Positions 40,801 to 47,554 of a stretch of DNA of 64,000 nt are shown one piece after another (positions within the stretch are counted from its first letter, which is position 1; each line of letters opens with the position of its first letter). The stretch is from Membranipora membranacea (lineage: Eukaryota > Bryozoa > Gymnolaemata > Cheilostomatida > Membraniporidae): contig OU612075.1 in NCBI GenBank assembly GCA_914767715.1, positions 1,984,001-2,048,000 of the forward strand. Reading direction: 5' to 3'. Both the position numbers and the translations under genes were made by a program. Below the pieces are notes generated by a model. That model did not search any database, was not told the DNA's origin, and saw only the letters and a program-made list of their open reading frames with translations.

Positions 40801-43800
40801 GAATGATACTTCTGGTAGGATCTGAAGGTTTGATTAGATAGCGATTCTTACTATCTGTTATTGCAAGACCCCCCAGCTTAACTTCCTTATGGGAGATGGG
40901 CTTTCTTGCAAATGGAGAAACCTACTGGCTTCACATCATAAGCTGCGTTATTGGGCCAACTCTACATACATGGCAATCAAGAGTTGTGGTTGATCCTTCA
41001 AAAACATTTTCTAATAATTATTATGACACCGATACCATAAAACTACATGACAGGCCCGTGGTTCCATATCTTGCGCTATAAATAATATTGTGTTATCCAA
41101 TCTAAAGCGCTTCCTCTTTTGCCAAGCAAATAAGGATGTCCCATAAAAAGTGATTAAACCTAAACAAAACCAAGTTAAGTCTAGGGATCTTAAACTCGCC
41201 AGGGGGGGGGGGGCATCGGGCAATGGTCTGAGGGGGCTCAGACTAACTGGCTCTTGATTTCGATAATGGTGTCACTTTCATCGCATTTTCCAATCATTGG
41301 AAGCTGAACCCAGCGATGCAGACCCCTATACAATACTGACGACAGCATTAGCGATATGAACAAAGTCATTCACCGCTCGTATACAACGAAGAAGGCCATA
41401 CCAGCAGTAAACTGGTCTCTACTGCACCCACCGGTGTTATATTTACATCTCACTTCGCCGGCATTCAAGAGTCTTGCTGATGAACAGCTGTGGAATCTTC
41501 TCTGTGAGTTACAACCCATTATTAGCAGTCACAAAATTTTGAGTCTTCTAATGGTTTTAATTTATTTATGCAAGCTAACCCTAACCAAGGAGTTAATGAC
41601 TTTAACTCCTTGCCCTAACACAACCCAAAGAGTGAAATTCCACCAATTAAGCTGAATACACACTGATATGACCACTTTTTGCAGGGACATCAAGAGACTA
41701 TGAGGAACTAGATTTAGACAAGACGGTACATGTCACAACTTGTTTGGACTTGTCCATCGTAGCATCCATAGGGCCTACCCATAAACATATATTTATTACA
41801 GTATTTATGTTTATAGGCCTACCATACACTCTTACTCCCAAGGGAGGAAGTAAGACAAATTTGTGGGACTTGGTCATCAAGCACCCTGTTGTTGGGCGGA
41901 TTGATTGATGGATTTTATTTCTATCACTAACATGATATATGTTGTGAAAAAAAGGTGTTAAATACTGATTCCCATGATATTAAAAATGACAACAGTGTAA
42001 CATACATGGAGTAAAAAGTCTCTGAGGCGGGAAGTCATTTAACAAAAATTACCACGATGCCACGAAATCCCCAAGACACCGCTACAATACTATCTGGACA
42101 TAGACTCAGTTCTCTGGTCCATACACCACATAGTGTGACCATTCATCAATAACCATTCATTTGCGGGTTCATCCCATCGGGGCACATTTAGAGTTGTTTA
42201 CTTGGTTAGTTAAGTTGAGGCCCTGGGACCCCGCGTGAAAACAAGAGAAATAAACACTTCTGTGCCTTGTCAAGGCAGTGCATGACTTGTGTTGTTGCTT
42301 GTAAGCAGCTTTACCAGATATTTCAGGTCCCCAGGCAGTGCGGGTGCCTGGATCTCCGCAGAAAACACAACAAGGCCATTATCTACCTCGCCGTTTGGAG
42401 CAATCATAGATGAGAGTTGGACAGGAAGCTTCCCTTTGCACCTACTGACATCATCGGTAAGCAGAAAGAAAGTCCTATTCCTTTCCAAAGCTTTCTATGT
42501 ACTTTAATGGCATATGCATCTGATAAAATACATCAAATATTTTTGACACCCTTTTGACCAGATATAAATCCAATCCCACAGGAATGAACCCTAGGGATTA
42601 CCCAGGAGTGACTGAGAAGTCCACTGCTCAATGTACTTTAATGGCATACACCATATAATGGGGCAACATTAATCCCTCCCGACTCGGCCAAACCCTGTGT
42701 ATCTCCTAGACGAAGTTTGATCCAATTCGCCTGTATTCCGGTCGTCACCATTCTAGTGGTGAGTTGCCAGCAACTCGAAACTCTACATGCAGGCAAATTG
42801 AATCAAGCTTGATCTCAGTATCACTTAGATGTTTGACCTTGAACTTTGACCAACCTTGACCACCGTGAGCCCAACGAGCTCCACGTCGGTAGGAGGCTTC
42901 TCCGGCTTGTTTCTTATCTTTTTCTCTTCTGCTCGGCGTTCATTCCTACAATACATTGAAAAAACATGATATTTTACCCATAATGCACCCTATTGTATGC
43001 TTGAGAGGTCATGAACTTGGTGTGTTATTGTCATCCAACAAAACATTACAACGCCGATGTTTTCTAGGAATACTCGTGGCAAGGAGGTAAATAAACCAAG
43101 CGCTCGCTCGAATGGTTTACATGCAAGGATGACATATCACATGGAACAATCTTTTAATAGAGATAAACATGGCACCATGGGAAATGAAAAGTTGGTTTAT
43201 ATCAGCATCCCATGGTGTAACATTCAGGTGGGATTCCCATCGGAATTCCCAGTGAAATTTGTAACAGTCAGAGGGTAGTCTTATATTTCATAGTGCTTAG
43301 CAAGGTTTCATAATAAATAGTTCTTCTGGAAGCTCTCTATAATGATGTCATACTGAGTAAACTGCTCTGGAAAATGAGGAATATTGCATTCTGGGTACTA
43401 AATCAGCTCCTCAAATGATATCAATCAAAACAGGTTTCACAGCCGTTTTTCTGTACTATAGGTTTTTTGTGCAGGGGCCTATGTGAACAACAGTTCCCAA
43501 TCGCAACACTTATCACAAAATGAAAGTTCCCTGGTACTGAAGAGACTTGACCTTCTAACTAATATGATGATATGATATCACTATTAGTGACATGCGACTT
43601 CGCCACACACTAAACCCCTATTTATCATCATGATAATGTAGGCTAATTTGTAAAACGATCAATATACTTGACTAGACAGCTTCAAGAAAACGAGATCCAA
43701 AAACTGCACAATTAATGGCAAATATATTAATCAGCTCAACATAGCATGGTAGCTATATACATACCTACATTGTGTGCAAATCAAAAAGCCGGAAATAACA

Positions 43801-46800
43801 AATATAACAAGTAAAACGGCTACTCAAATAAGAACACAATAGACACGAGATATCCTGTTAATTGCTACGAATGACACCTAGCCTTTCTAATCCTAGATCA
43901 TGACACCAATGGACGCTCATCAATAACAAAAATCCATCAACGTTTCCGCCAATACCAGGATATGATTGGATTGGTCGAAGAAGCCATCGTTCAAAGTCAA
44001 ATGGGTACAGATGATATGACTTTGTACCTACTGGTGTAACAAGGTGCACCACAGAATATAATTTTAGTGTCAACTACTTGCAAAAAGACCCTGGCACAAT
44101 ACTAGTTATAGATAGGACTGTGAACGGCACGGCAAAACTGAGTTGGTTCTTTGGAGGGGGGGGAGGGGGGGTAGGAGGAGGACTGTTGGAAAATTAAGTC
44201 CAAGAAAGATTCTAATTCAATCTGATTTGAATTTTGATTTTCTTATTTTCGGGTATAATGACACAGGATGAAGCCAAAGTTGGCATTGTTGACTCCAAAG
44301 ATTCAATTGAGAACACTTTCCCTGTATAGTATCAGCATTTCCACGCCATCCAGTTTTCAGACTACCCTCATGACAAGCCGGCGTCTGTTCAAGCGATACA
44401 AGCAGACCAAATCCTGCTCATGTACCAGTGCCCACTTTCGACCTGCTTGAGCGATTGGGTAAACTATAAATTTGCTAGCCCGAGGCGAGAAAAATCAACT
44501 TCACAATCAAATCCCATCAGCAAATTATAGTGTACTAGCGCCAAGCAACATGTCATTACACCATCACAGGTTAATCTGCTTTCGGATAAGTTTGTACACC
44601 TCCAACACGACCAGATAACAGCAGCTTAAGCTGTGGCTACACACGCCGTATTTTCCATAAGATTGGGGCACTTTTAGTACGGCCAGATGCTTAGGATAGC
44701 TAGGTTACCTCTGCCAGATGCCCCAGTTGGGCTAACAAACTTGCTCGTTCTATCCGTAGTACGGCCAGATAAGCTTGGCCTTAACAATAAGAAACCTATC
44801 AATCAGAACTACTCCAAAATAAACATCAAATAAAGTATGGCAAAAAAATATCCCGGGTCCACAATAAACAGGTACTACATAGTACGACCATTTCGTCACA
44901 ACAAACTTGATTGCAAATGACCAAGTTCTGTAGCAATGTTGACAAATTGACAGTCCTCTGATGCAAGCACTGGGAGCGCTGATGTCCCCTGTGTCAACAG
45001 TCTGAGCAAGCTGACTAGGCTCGAATAGTCCCTGACAATTTTGTAAGAGGAAACTGAGCTGAAGTCATGAATGGAACGGACAATACCAGGAATCATTAGC
45101 CGCCATTGATTGATTAACAAAGATCTCACTCATAAGAATTAATGACCGGGCTGTCCGGGTCAATGGCCAGTTGATACAAGCTGCTACCGTCTCTTACAAC
45201 GAACTATTTCCATCCACAGACCTTATAACAAAAACCAGCTCGGGTTACTCAATATTGGTCTCATAAGGCCTTTTCCGTGAATGGATATTTTACAATCTCC
45301 TTCTCATGAAGCTTTTCTGATTCAAACGTTAGCGATCTTTACATCAGGAAATCAAGTCAAGCATGATTATTTATTGACCTGAGGTTGAAAAAACTAATAG
45401 CCAATTAATTAGTATACCTATCAACATGTTTCAAAGCTGCACACCATTGCACTAAATGGCTCCTCCAATAAAGCTATTTATCACCATTTACAGAAAAAGT
45501 CAAGGCTATATTAGTGTCTGACGCAACAAACACAAGTTCAAGGTCACCAGATGCACAAGATGGCTAGAATCGATCCTGCAGGACTGCCCTGACCAAACAC
45601 CAACCAACGTGATGGTCTGCTTCTTAAGTTTATAACTCGTAGTAATTGGTCATCTCCCACTCCTTCGTTAATTGTAACAGAGTCACACCCAGGGGCTGGA
45701 TGCAACTACTTTCTCACATACACCTACACTCACACTAAAGCTGTGGCTACACATGGGGTAGCCTATATTTCATAGGATTGGGGCACTTTTAGTATGGCCA
45801 GATGCATAGGACAGCAGGTTAGATCTGCCAGATGCCCCTGTTGGGCTAACAAACATGTTCGTTCTATCTGTAGTAAGGCCAGCAAAGCTAGGCCTTTAGA
45901 GAGAACCTTCACGCGCAAGCAGACATGTTTCCTCGAGTAACTGTTGTTATCTTCCTCCTGTTACAAGGATCATTCCCTAATTTGGCAAATCATTTTGGCA
46001 CGGGACCAGCTGAGTGGAAAAACAACAGGACGCCAAGAGAAAAACAACAAAAAAACTACATTGGTATGGCTGGGTAACAGAGCAAAAGTTGTGTGTGGAG
46101 CCATAAACAGCTGGCGTTTTTACAGTCAATACCCCATAGTCCTTGACCAACTGTGCATACCATCACATACTAAGAGAAATTCATAGAAGCCATACCATAC
46201 TCTCATTTAGATACTGTATAAGCCTACCCGCAGAAAGCATTCAATAGCAAGATAACACACTATTTGCATCACTAAGCTATCAGGGTATCAATTTTGAAAA
46301 GTAGCGAAATCTTTTCACTTTTCACCAAAAATCTGCCAAGTATCGAACAGCCCTAGGCGTACATTCCACAACTGCTCATCGCCACACAATACAAATACTA
46401 GATAGTCGTGTCAACACGATTCACAGAATCAGTAACCTCGTTAATATATGATAGCACTGCATATCACACACACTCTGACTTGTTACAGCAGGGAACAAAA
46501 GGATATGTGAGCCAAAACTTCACTACTTGATCCAATAAAGTTCTCAATGCTCACATTCTTAGCATACTTCTATAACATGAATGAAAGTTTAGCATTTTAA
46601 GGGGCAATTAGCTATAATGCCAATGATAACACATGATCAGTCATTGTTTGTAAGTGCATTTCTGTTTCCTAATTTCAGAGAACAGGCAGGTGGGATTACA
46701 GACTGAGTAACAGTACAGTCTGGAATACCCAGACAGCGATTGATCCAATAATCCTCAACCCCCCATCCTCCAAGGTCGAACCCCTCCCAACAAAAGTTTA

Positions 46801-47554
46801 CACTAGACAGTAGACTCCCCGACTAAACTTTCATTCATCTACCACGTAGTGGAGTTTCAGTATGATACGCCTTGTTCAGAACCAGAACTACACCATTTAT
46901 GCGAACAATGTCAACCAACAAGGAGTGCAAACCACTCTCTGATTTGAAAGTCAAACTAACAAATACATCATGTCATATATTTTACACCCAAGATAAAACA
47001 TTGGTTATCTTGGTCAACCCAGGGGTTATATAGACAACCTCACTACTTGATCTCACATAGGCCTTTCTAACAGCTGATTATAGTACTATCTTACCCACAT
47101 ACTCAAGTTAAGATAAGAGGCACAAGCCATGTCAAATTCAAGTAACAAATGTAGAGCAAGCACCCCACGTCAGCATTTTGCAAATCTTGCAGGAAAATTC
47201 ATAGTCATACAACCAGACCCTAATTCTTAATCTCCCGAAGAGAATAACATCAAATTCATCCTGGTTTCACTATAGACAATTATAGTCCATAGACTGTATC
47301 AAGTCTATGGGTTTCACAATATGATTCATAAAACAACCAATTAACAGAAACGACAACAATAATTCTACTCAAGCTGCTAAATAGAAACATCTCTTTAGGC
47401 CTACAGAGCGCTGACACTACAACACATTCAAAGCAAGATCATTGACACCAAAGGCTGTCAACTGACACGCCTACTTCAGTGCTTGAGAGGCCAATTCTCA
47501 CCTGTGCTTGATTTTCTTCAAGTTGTGGAATGGTTTCTGGACCAGTGCTGTCAT
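4692..47554 (-). CDS. AFF: AFF/lilliputian-family transcription elongation scaffold (20 coding exons)
   Basis: Spliced CDS: 47554-47502, 42945-42855, 39054-38993, 35263-35012, 27839-27417, 26646-26391, 23099-22962, 21578-21421, 17774-17703, 15036-14748, 13658-13518, 13077-12721, 10769-10437, 9320-9211, 8609-8354, 7114-6969, 6609-6535, 6214-6040, 5495-5321, 4816-4692. Every junction is GT-AG, all phases match, and the total is 3687 nt (1228 aa; human AFF members are about 1140-1310). Landmarks in order: basic N-terminus with ERRAEEKK (res ~18-30) and DDEVARRM (P-TEFb-binding region); ELL-binding-like DDSDVSRLLEKM (380-391); acidic Ser/Asp tract (503-527) then DPWSLEKLMSK (558-568); AT-hooks RGRGRPKK (599-606) and KKRGRPPK (653-660); LPFSIPLHKLRR (848-859), resembling the AF9/ENL-binding motif; C-terminal homology domain (~970-1228). 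Known family role: nuclear scaffold of the super elongation complex (P-TEFb, ELL, AF9/ENL). An in-frame TAG at 47599-47597 precedes the ATG. The CHD end is divergent. A missed small exon cannot be excluded, mainly around exons 3-4. Confidence 0.9.
5321..5495 (-). CDS. AFF: AFF coding exon 19 (CHD)
   Basis: Encodes SLLKDVSEFIKNQNFLSEAV then DLWRNTNLCREHDL, aligning with the AFF4 helix around ATEIWDQAEQLSKE. Acceptor cttgcag, donor gtatgt; ends phase 1. Confidence 0.9.
5839..6035 (+). repeat. Dispersed hairpin-headed repeat, copy 1 (AFF intron 18)
   Basis: Starts GGATCATAGTAGATCATAGT with the inverted partner CACTATGATCCGCTATGATC, followed by a ~130 bp tail (CCAATTTTCAGACTTTGC; TTTTCAGACTGAGAT) also found at 39460-39644. 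The similarity ends about 5 nt from the exon 18 boundary at 6040. Confidence 0.7.
6040..6214 (-). CDS. AFF: AFF coding exon 18 (CHD)
   Basis: Encodes NYTIAHLKHKCFKLTKDTMS, aligning with AFF4 [21 protein letters not shown], then SPAITGNSPAPSPASIASTG, matching the family's Ser/Pro loop. The intron just past its donor begins with a copy of a dispersed repeat (5839-6035). Confidence 0.9.
6535..6609 (-). CDS. AFF: AFF coding exon 17 (CHD)
   Basis: Too short to stand out as an ORF. Encodes QLFDEITRESNIQPRSIFQ then CSQVLW/C. Acceptor ttttag, donor gtaagt; phase 2 in and out matches both neighbours. Confidence 0.8.
6838..6930 (+). repeat. ~21 bp degenerate tandem repeat (AFF intron 16)
   Basis: Units of the form TATTTTGCAGTGCATCGCA, three to four times. 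A related CAATGCA-rich block is at 5215-5300. Confidence 0.65.
6969..7114 (-). CDS. AFF: AFF coding exon 16 (CHD)
   Basis: Encodes DQKAKVERLLLSLESVINFL, continuing the helical CHD (human AVYYLDAVVSFIECGNALE), ending YYRNTLDLA. Two other frames are open here; only this one satisfies phases and homology. Donor gtaagt, acceptor tttcag. Confidence 0.88.
8354..8609 (-). CDS. AFF: AFF coding exon 15 (start of C-terminal homology domain)
   Basis: Pro/His-rich linker, then ETARSLKKQATALGADITKG, aligning with the first CHD helix of AFF4 ([20 protein letters not shown]). Acceptor atcacag, donor gtgagt. Confidence 0.9.
8690..8825. mobile_element. CTAG-ended foldback MITE, copy 1 (AFF intron 14)
   Basis: The left end CTAGAACAAGTTTAATCCAA is the reverse complement of the right end (TTGGATTAAACTTGTTCTAG). 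Inner arms also pair (TTGCCTGCATTCC, CCACTGGTCAC). 136 bp, flanked by a 6 bp duplication TATAAG (8684-8689, 8826-8831). No coding capacity; non-autonomous DNA element. Confidence 0.85.
9211..9320 (-). CDS. AFF: AFF coding exon 14
   Basis: Encodes PIPSLPGIKQEPTSPSGKK then RTKPMSPLDTLLFIKNK(R). IKQEP resembles a sumoylation consensus. Acceptor tttacag, donor gtttgt; phase 0 in, 2 out. Confidence 0.85.
9630..9658. mobile_element. TCACAGAGTAAGG micro-element, copy 3 (AFF intron 13)
   Basis: ACAGAGTAAGG-TAT-CCTTACTCTGT, an almost perfect palindrome with the same termini as copy 1 and nearly no interior. No clear duplication. Confidence 0.6.
10290..10432 (+). repeat. Tandem duplication of a GGAATTCC/GTGGGA repeat (AFF intron 13)
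   Basis: Two ~70 bp units: CTTCCTGGGAATTCCAGACT (from 10290) and CTTCCTGGTAATTCCAGGCT (from 10363), each followed by ATTGTGGGATTGTGTGGGAG. A reverse-strand relative sits at 10221-10248. The block ends within about 10 nt of the exon 13 donor. Confidence 0.65.
10437..10769 (-). CDS. AFF: AFF coding exon 13 (AF9/ENL-binding-like motif)
   Basis: Contains SLPFSIPLHKLRRNP (res ~847-861), with the alternating hydrophobic pattern L-x-F-x-I-x-L-x-x-L seen in the AFF motif that binds the AHD of AF9/ENL (human LIVKIDLNLLTRIP). Flanks are Pro-rich. Acceptor tttacag, donor gtaaga; phase 0 at both ends. Confidence 0.9.
12721..13077 (-). CDS. AFF: AFF coding exon 12 (AT-hook 2, acidic patch)
   Basis: Starts PGSEDPPKKRGRPPKNKPK, a second AT-hook, then Ser/Pro-rich sequence and an acidic patch GEDEDVDVEV. 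Acceptor attacag, donor gtgagt; phase 0 at both ends. Confidence 0.88.
13374..13505. mobile_element. CTAG-ended foldback MITE, copy 2 (AFF intron 11)
   Basis: Same family: ends CTAGACCAAGTTTGGTCC and GGATTATATTTGATCTAG, inner arms TTGCCTGCATT and CCCTTCCACTGGTCACGCC. Flanked by TGAGAGC (13367-13373) and TGAGGGC (13506-13512). The element stops 12 nt from the exon 11 boundary at 13518. Confidence 0.85.
13518..13658 (-). CDS. AFF: AFF coding exon 11 (AT-hook 1)
   Basis: Begins RGRGRPKKNDNNKKND, an AT-hook (GRP core flanked by Arg/Lys), and ends TDRSKRKK. Drosophila lilli is also reported to carry an AT-hook. Its donor AAG|gtaagg lies only 12 nt from a MITE (13374-13505). Confidence 0.88.
13872..13915 (+). 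repeat. GGAATTCC...CATTRTGGGA dispersed repeat
   Basis: GGGGAATTCCAAAATAGAAG then TGCATTATGGGATATCC. Same short motif pair as at 10221, 35607 and 38858. Confidence 0.5.
14748..15036 (-). CDS. AFF: AFF coding exon 10 (poly-Ser/Asp tract and DPW-L-L motif)
   Basis: Encodes the family's poly-Ser tract followed by Ser-Asp repeats (GSDSDSDSDAD), then EEEKKDPWSLEKLMSK. The latter aligns with the conserved NKWQLDNWLNKV of vertebrate AFFs. Acceptor gttttag, donor gtaagt. Confidence 0.92.
16412..16441 (+). repeat. GTGTG pentanucleotide microsatellite
   Basis: GTGTG/TGGTG 5 bp unit repeated five times in AFF intron 9. Confidence 0.8.
17030..17185 (+). repeat. 13 bp minisatellite, 12 units (AFF intron 9)
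   Basis: Unit GACACCGCTAAAA repeated 12 times with no change until the last unit (GACACCGCTGAAA). The near-identity suggests recent expansion. Confidence 0.92.
17703..17774 (-). CDS. AFF: AFF coding exon 9 (DLKLS motif)
   Basis: Short exon encoding GVENDLKLSPSASDSDGED. It matches the conserved AFF motif DDLKLSSSEDSDGEQ. Acceptor ttttcag, donor gtttgt; phase 2 at both ends. Confidence 0.87.
20216..20249 (+). repeat. 9 bp CCTATCACC tandem repeat
   Basis: CCTATCACC/AATCACCTATCACC, about four units, AFF intron 8. Confidence 0.7.
21168..21224. mobile_element. TCACAGAGTAAGG palindromic micro-element, copy 1
   Basis: Perfect 19 bp inverted repeat TCACAGAGTAAGGATATAT (21168-21186 and 21206-21224) around a ~19 bp centre; 57 bp in all. 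Flanked by a 5 bp duplication TCACT (21163-21167, 21225-21229). Confidence 0.75.
21421..21578 (-). CDS. AFF: AFF coding exon 8
   Basis: Frame starting YTTTKLQSKSNSSKHNNSSS, continuing Asn/Ser-rich, ending KLSPIKISKIPVVQQ(N). The frame was chosen because donor AA|gtaagt needs phase 2 to meet exon 9, and only this frame keeps the family motif downstream. A second frame is also open but does not join. Confidence 0.8.
22962..23099 (-). CDS. AFF: AFF coding exon 7 (ELL-binding-like segment)
   Basis: Encodes DDSDVSRLLEKMVNPGFEKL then GQIQTP. This lines up with human AFF4 [20 protein letters not shown], the segment known to bind the ELL occluding domain. Acceptor tttttag, donor gtgagt; phase 0 at both ends. 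Confidence 0.88.
24296..24363 (+). repeat. 34 bp tandem duplication
   Basis: GTTGACAGGCTAAGCAAGGT then GCTCTAGCTGTTAT, twice, with one substitution. In AFF intron 6. Confidence 0.8.
26391..26646 (-). CDS. AFF: AFF coding exon 6
   Basis: Encodes Ser/Gly-rich then Thr/Pro/Asn-rich sequence (GAHHTEARLGSGSSGAGG; RTKPTNLVIPSATKPTN) ending SADK. Acceptor tttctag, donor gtgagt. Phases 2 in, 0 out fit exons 5 and 7. Confidence 0.87.
27417..27839 (-). CDS. AFF: AFF coding exon 5 (Lys- and Ser-rich)
   Basis: The largest exon. It begins with an extended Lys/Asp/Glu run (KKKSKDKDKDKEKDKEKEK), likely nuclear localising, followed by Ser/His/Gly-rich disordered sequence. Acceptor gtttcag, donor gtaaat. 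Confidence 0.88.
33650..33717 (+). repeat. Short tandem repeat (GTGTGACAA-CGCGACA type)
   Basis: Three to four degenerate ~19 bp units of the form TGACAACTGCGACAGTG. In AFF intron 4. Confidence 0.6.
34741..34928 (+). repeat. Imperfect tandem duplication in AFF intron 4
   Basis: Hmm-like alignment by eye: units at 34741-34810 and 34858-34928 share TAAAGTATCA, AAACACCCTTACACTACAT, TAGCCT and GATTCC/GGTTCC..GATGG. It lies in the intergenic side of exon 4 as read on the plus strand, i.e. just downstream of the exon 4 donor in AFF intron 4. Confidence 0.6.
35012..35263 (-). CDS. AFF: AFF coding exon 4 (Pro/Ser/Lys linker)
   Basis: Low-complexity Pro/His/Ser-rich sequence (HMQPPPTHLHPS) ending in a basic run HKDKKHKKDKRK. 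Acceptor tttgcag, donor gtaagc. The frame is open from the splice acceptor, not only from the internal ATG. A disordered linker, as expected for AFF proteins. Confidence 0.85.
35607..35642 (+). repeat. GGAATTCC...CATGCTGGGA dispersed repeat
   Basis: TGGGAATTCCAAAATAGAAT then TGCATGCTGGGA, closely matching the 13872 copy. Confidence 0.5.
37222..37330. mobile_element. CTAG-ended foldback MITE, copy 3 (AFF intron 3)
   Basis: Left arm CTAGATCAAGTTTAATCCAA and TTGCCTGCATTCC, right arm GCACCAAACTTGGTCT. The centre is shortened relative to copies 1-2. No clear target duplication. Confidence 0.75.
37564..37801 (+). mobile_element. GGCCGTAG MITE, copy 1 (AFF intron 3)
   Basis: About 238 bp with terminal inverted repeats CAGGACCGTAG / CCGGGCCTG and subterminal GGGGAGGCA / TGCCTCCCC. 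The body contains AATTTAAGGCATATAATTAG, shared with the copy at 61728. Small ORFs within are not genes. Confidence 0.75.
38858..38938 (+). repeat. GGAATTCC...CATTGTGGGA dispersed repeat (double end)
   Basis: CTGGGAATTCCAAAAGATTG, CATTGTGGGACATATCC, then a second TTGCATTGTGGGATATATCC. Lies about 55 nt past the exon 3 donor. Confidence 0.5.
38993..39054 (-). CDS. AFF: AFF coding exon 3
   Basis: Encodes IKQDDEVARRMKQWGNINNI, matching the AFF segment KEDxLSSRIQSMLGNY at the end of the P-TEFb-binding region. Acceptor gttacag, donor gtacgt. Starts phase 0, ends phase 2. Confidence 0.8.
39460..39644 (+). repeat. Dispersed hairpin-headed repeat, copy 2 (AFF intron 2)
   Basis: Perfect 21 bp inverted arms 39460-39480 and 39501-39521 (GGATCATAGTGGATCATAGT.), then the same tail as at 5839-6035. 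Probably a non-autonomous transposon. Confidence 0.75.
41197..41250 (-). repeat. Poly(C) micro-element, copy 2 (AFF intron 2)
   Basis: On the minus strand AGTCTGAGCCCCCTCAGACC, ATTGCCCGATG, then a C run. Possible short duplication TAAACT/TAACT. Confidence 0.55.
42706..42818. mobile_element. CTAG-ended foldback MITE, copy 4 (AFF intron 2)
   Basis: Left CTAGACGAAGTTTGATCCAA, right TTGAATCAAGCTTGATCTCAG. More diverged centre. Flanked by TATCTC (42700-42705) and TATCAC (42819-42824). It lies 36 nt past the exon 2 donor. Confidence 0.75.
42855..42945 (-). CDS. AFF: AFF coding exon 2 (basic N-terminal region)
   Basis: Encodes NERRAEEKKIRNKPEKPP then TDVELVGLTVVK, part of the N-terminal segment that in AFF4 contacts P-TEFb. 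Acceptor ttgtag at 42946; donor gttggt is weak, the least certain splice site of the gene. Phase 0 at its end matches exon 3. Confidence 0.75.
44627..44783 (+). repeat. Direct repeat A, copy 1 (AFF intron 1)
   Basis: TAAGCTGTGGCTACAC ... GATTGGGGCACTTTTAGTA ... GGCTAACAAAC ... GTTCTATC, about 155 bp, repeated in the same orientation at 45736-45897. Confidence 0.7.
45736..45897 (+). repeat. Direct repeat A, copy 2 (AFF intron 1)
   Basis: TAAAGCTGTGGCTACACATG ... GGATTGGGGCACTTTTAGTA ... TTGGGCTAACAAACATG, same order as copy 1, 1.1 kb away. Shared internal GGCCAGATGC. Confidence 0.7.
47502..47554 (-). CDS. AFF: AFF coding exon 1 (start codon)
   Basis: ATG at 47554-47552, reading MTALVQKPFHNLKKIKH, ends phase 2 (AG) before donor gtgaga. 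Joining to exon 2 gives KHRNERRAEEKK, which fits the basic AFF N-terminus (human VLRMKERERRNQE). An in-frame TAG sits 15 codons upstream. A possible 3' splice site at 47602 would put 47555-47601 in a 5' UTR exon, but its pyrimidine tract is weak. Confidence 0.7.

Larger units (their letters stand above)
39055..42854 (-). other. AFF intron 2
   Basis: 3.8 kb. Holds the CTAG MITE at 42706-42818, the poly(C) element at 41197-41250 and the hairpin-headed repeat at 39460-39644, plus a short AACCAAGGAGTTAA/TTAACTCCTTG palindrome near 41585-41612. The plus-strand ORF at 41356-41655 has no supporting signal. Confidence 0.6.
42946..47501 (-). other. AFF intron 1
   Basis: 4.6 kb without a supported exon. 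Contains direct repeats A (44627-44783, 45736-45897) and a poly(G) run near 44154-44170. Nothing else recognised. Confidence 0.6.

Noticed and set aside
41356-41655. Plus-strand ORF (99 codons) in AFF intron 2
   Set aside because: Leu-rich by chance, no recognisable family, no promoter or splice context.
44896-45129. Minus-strand ORF (77 codons) in AFF intron 1
   Set aside because: No recognisable domain, and inclusion would break the phase-consistent exon 1-2 join.
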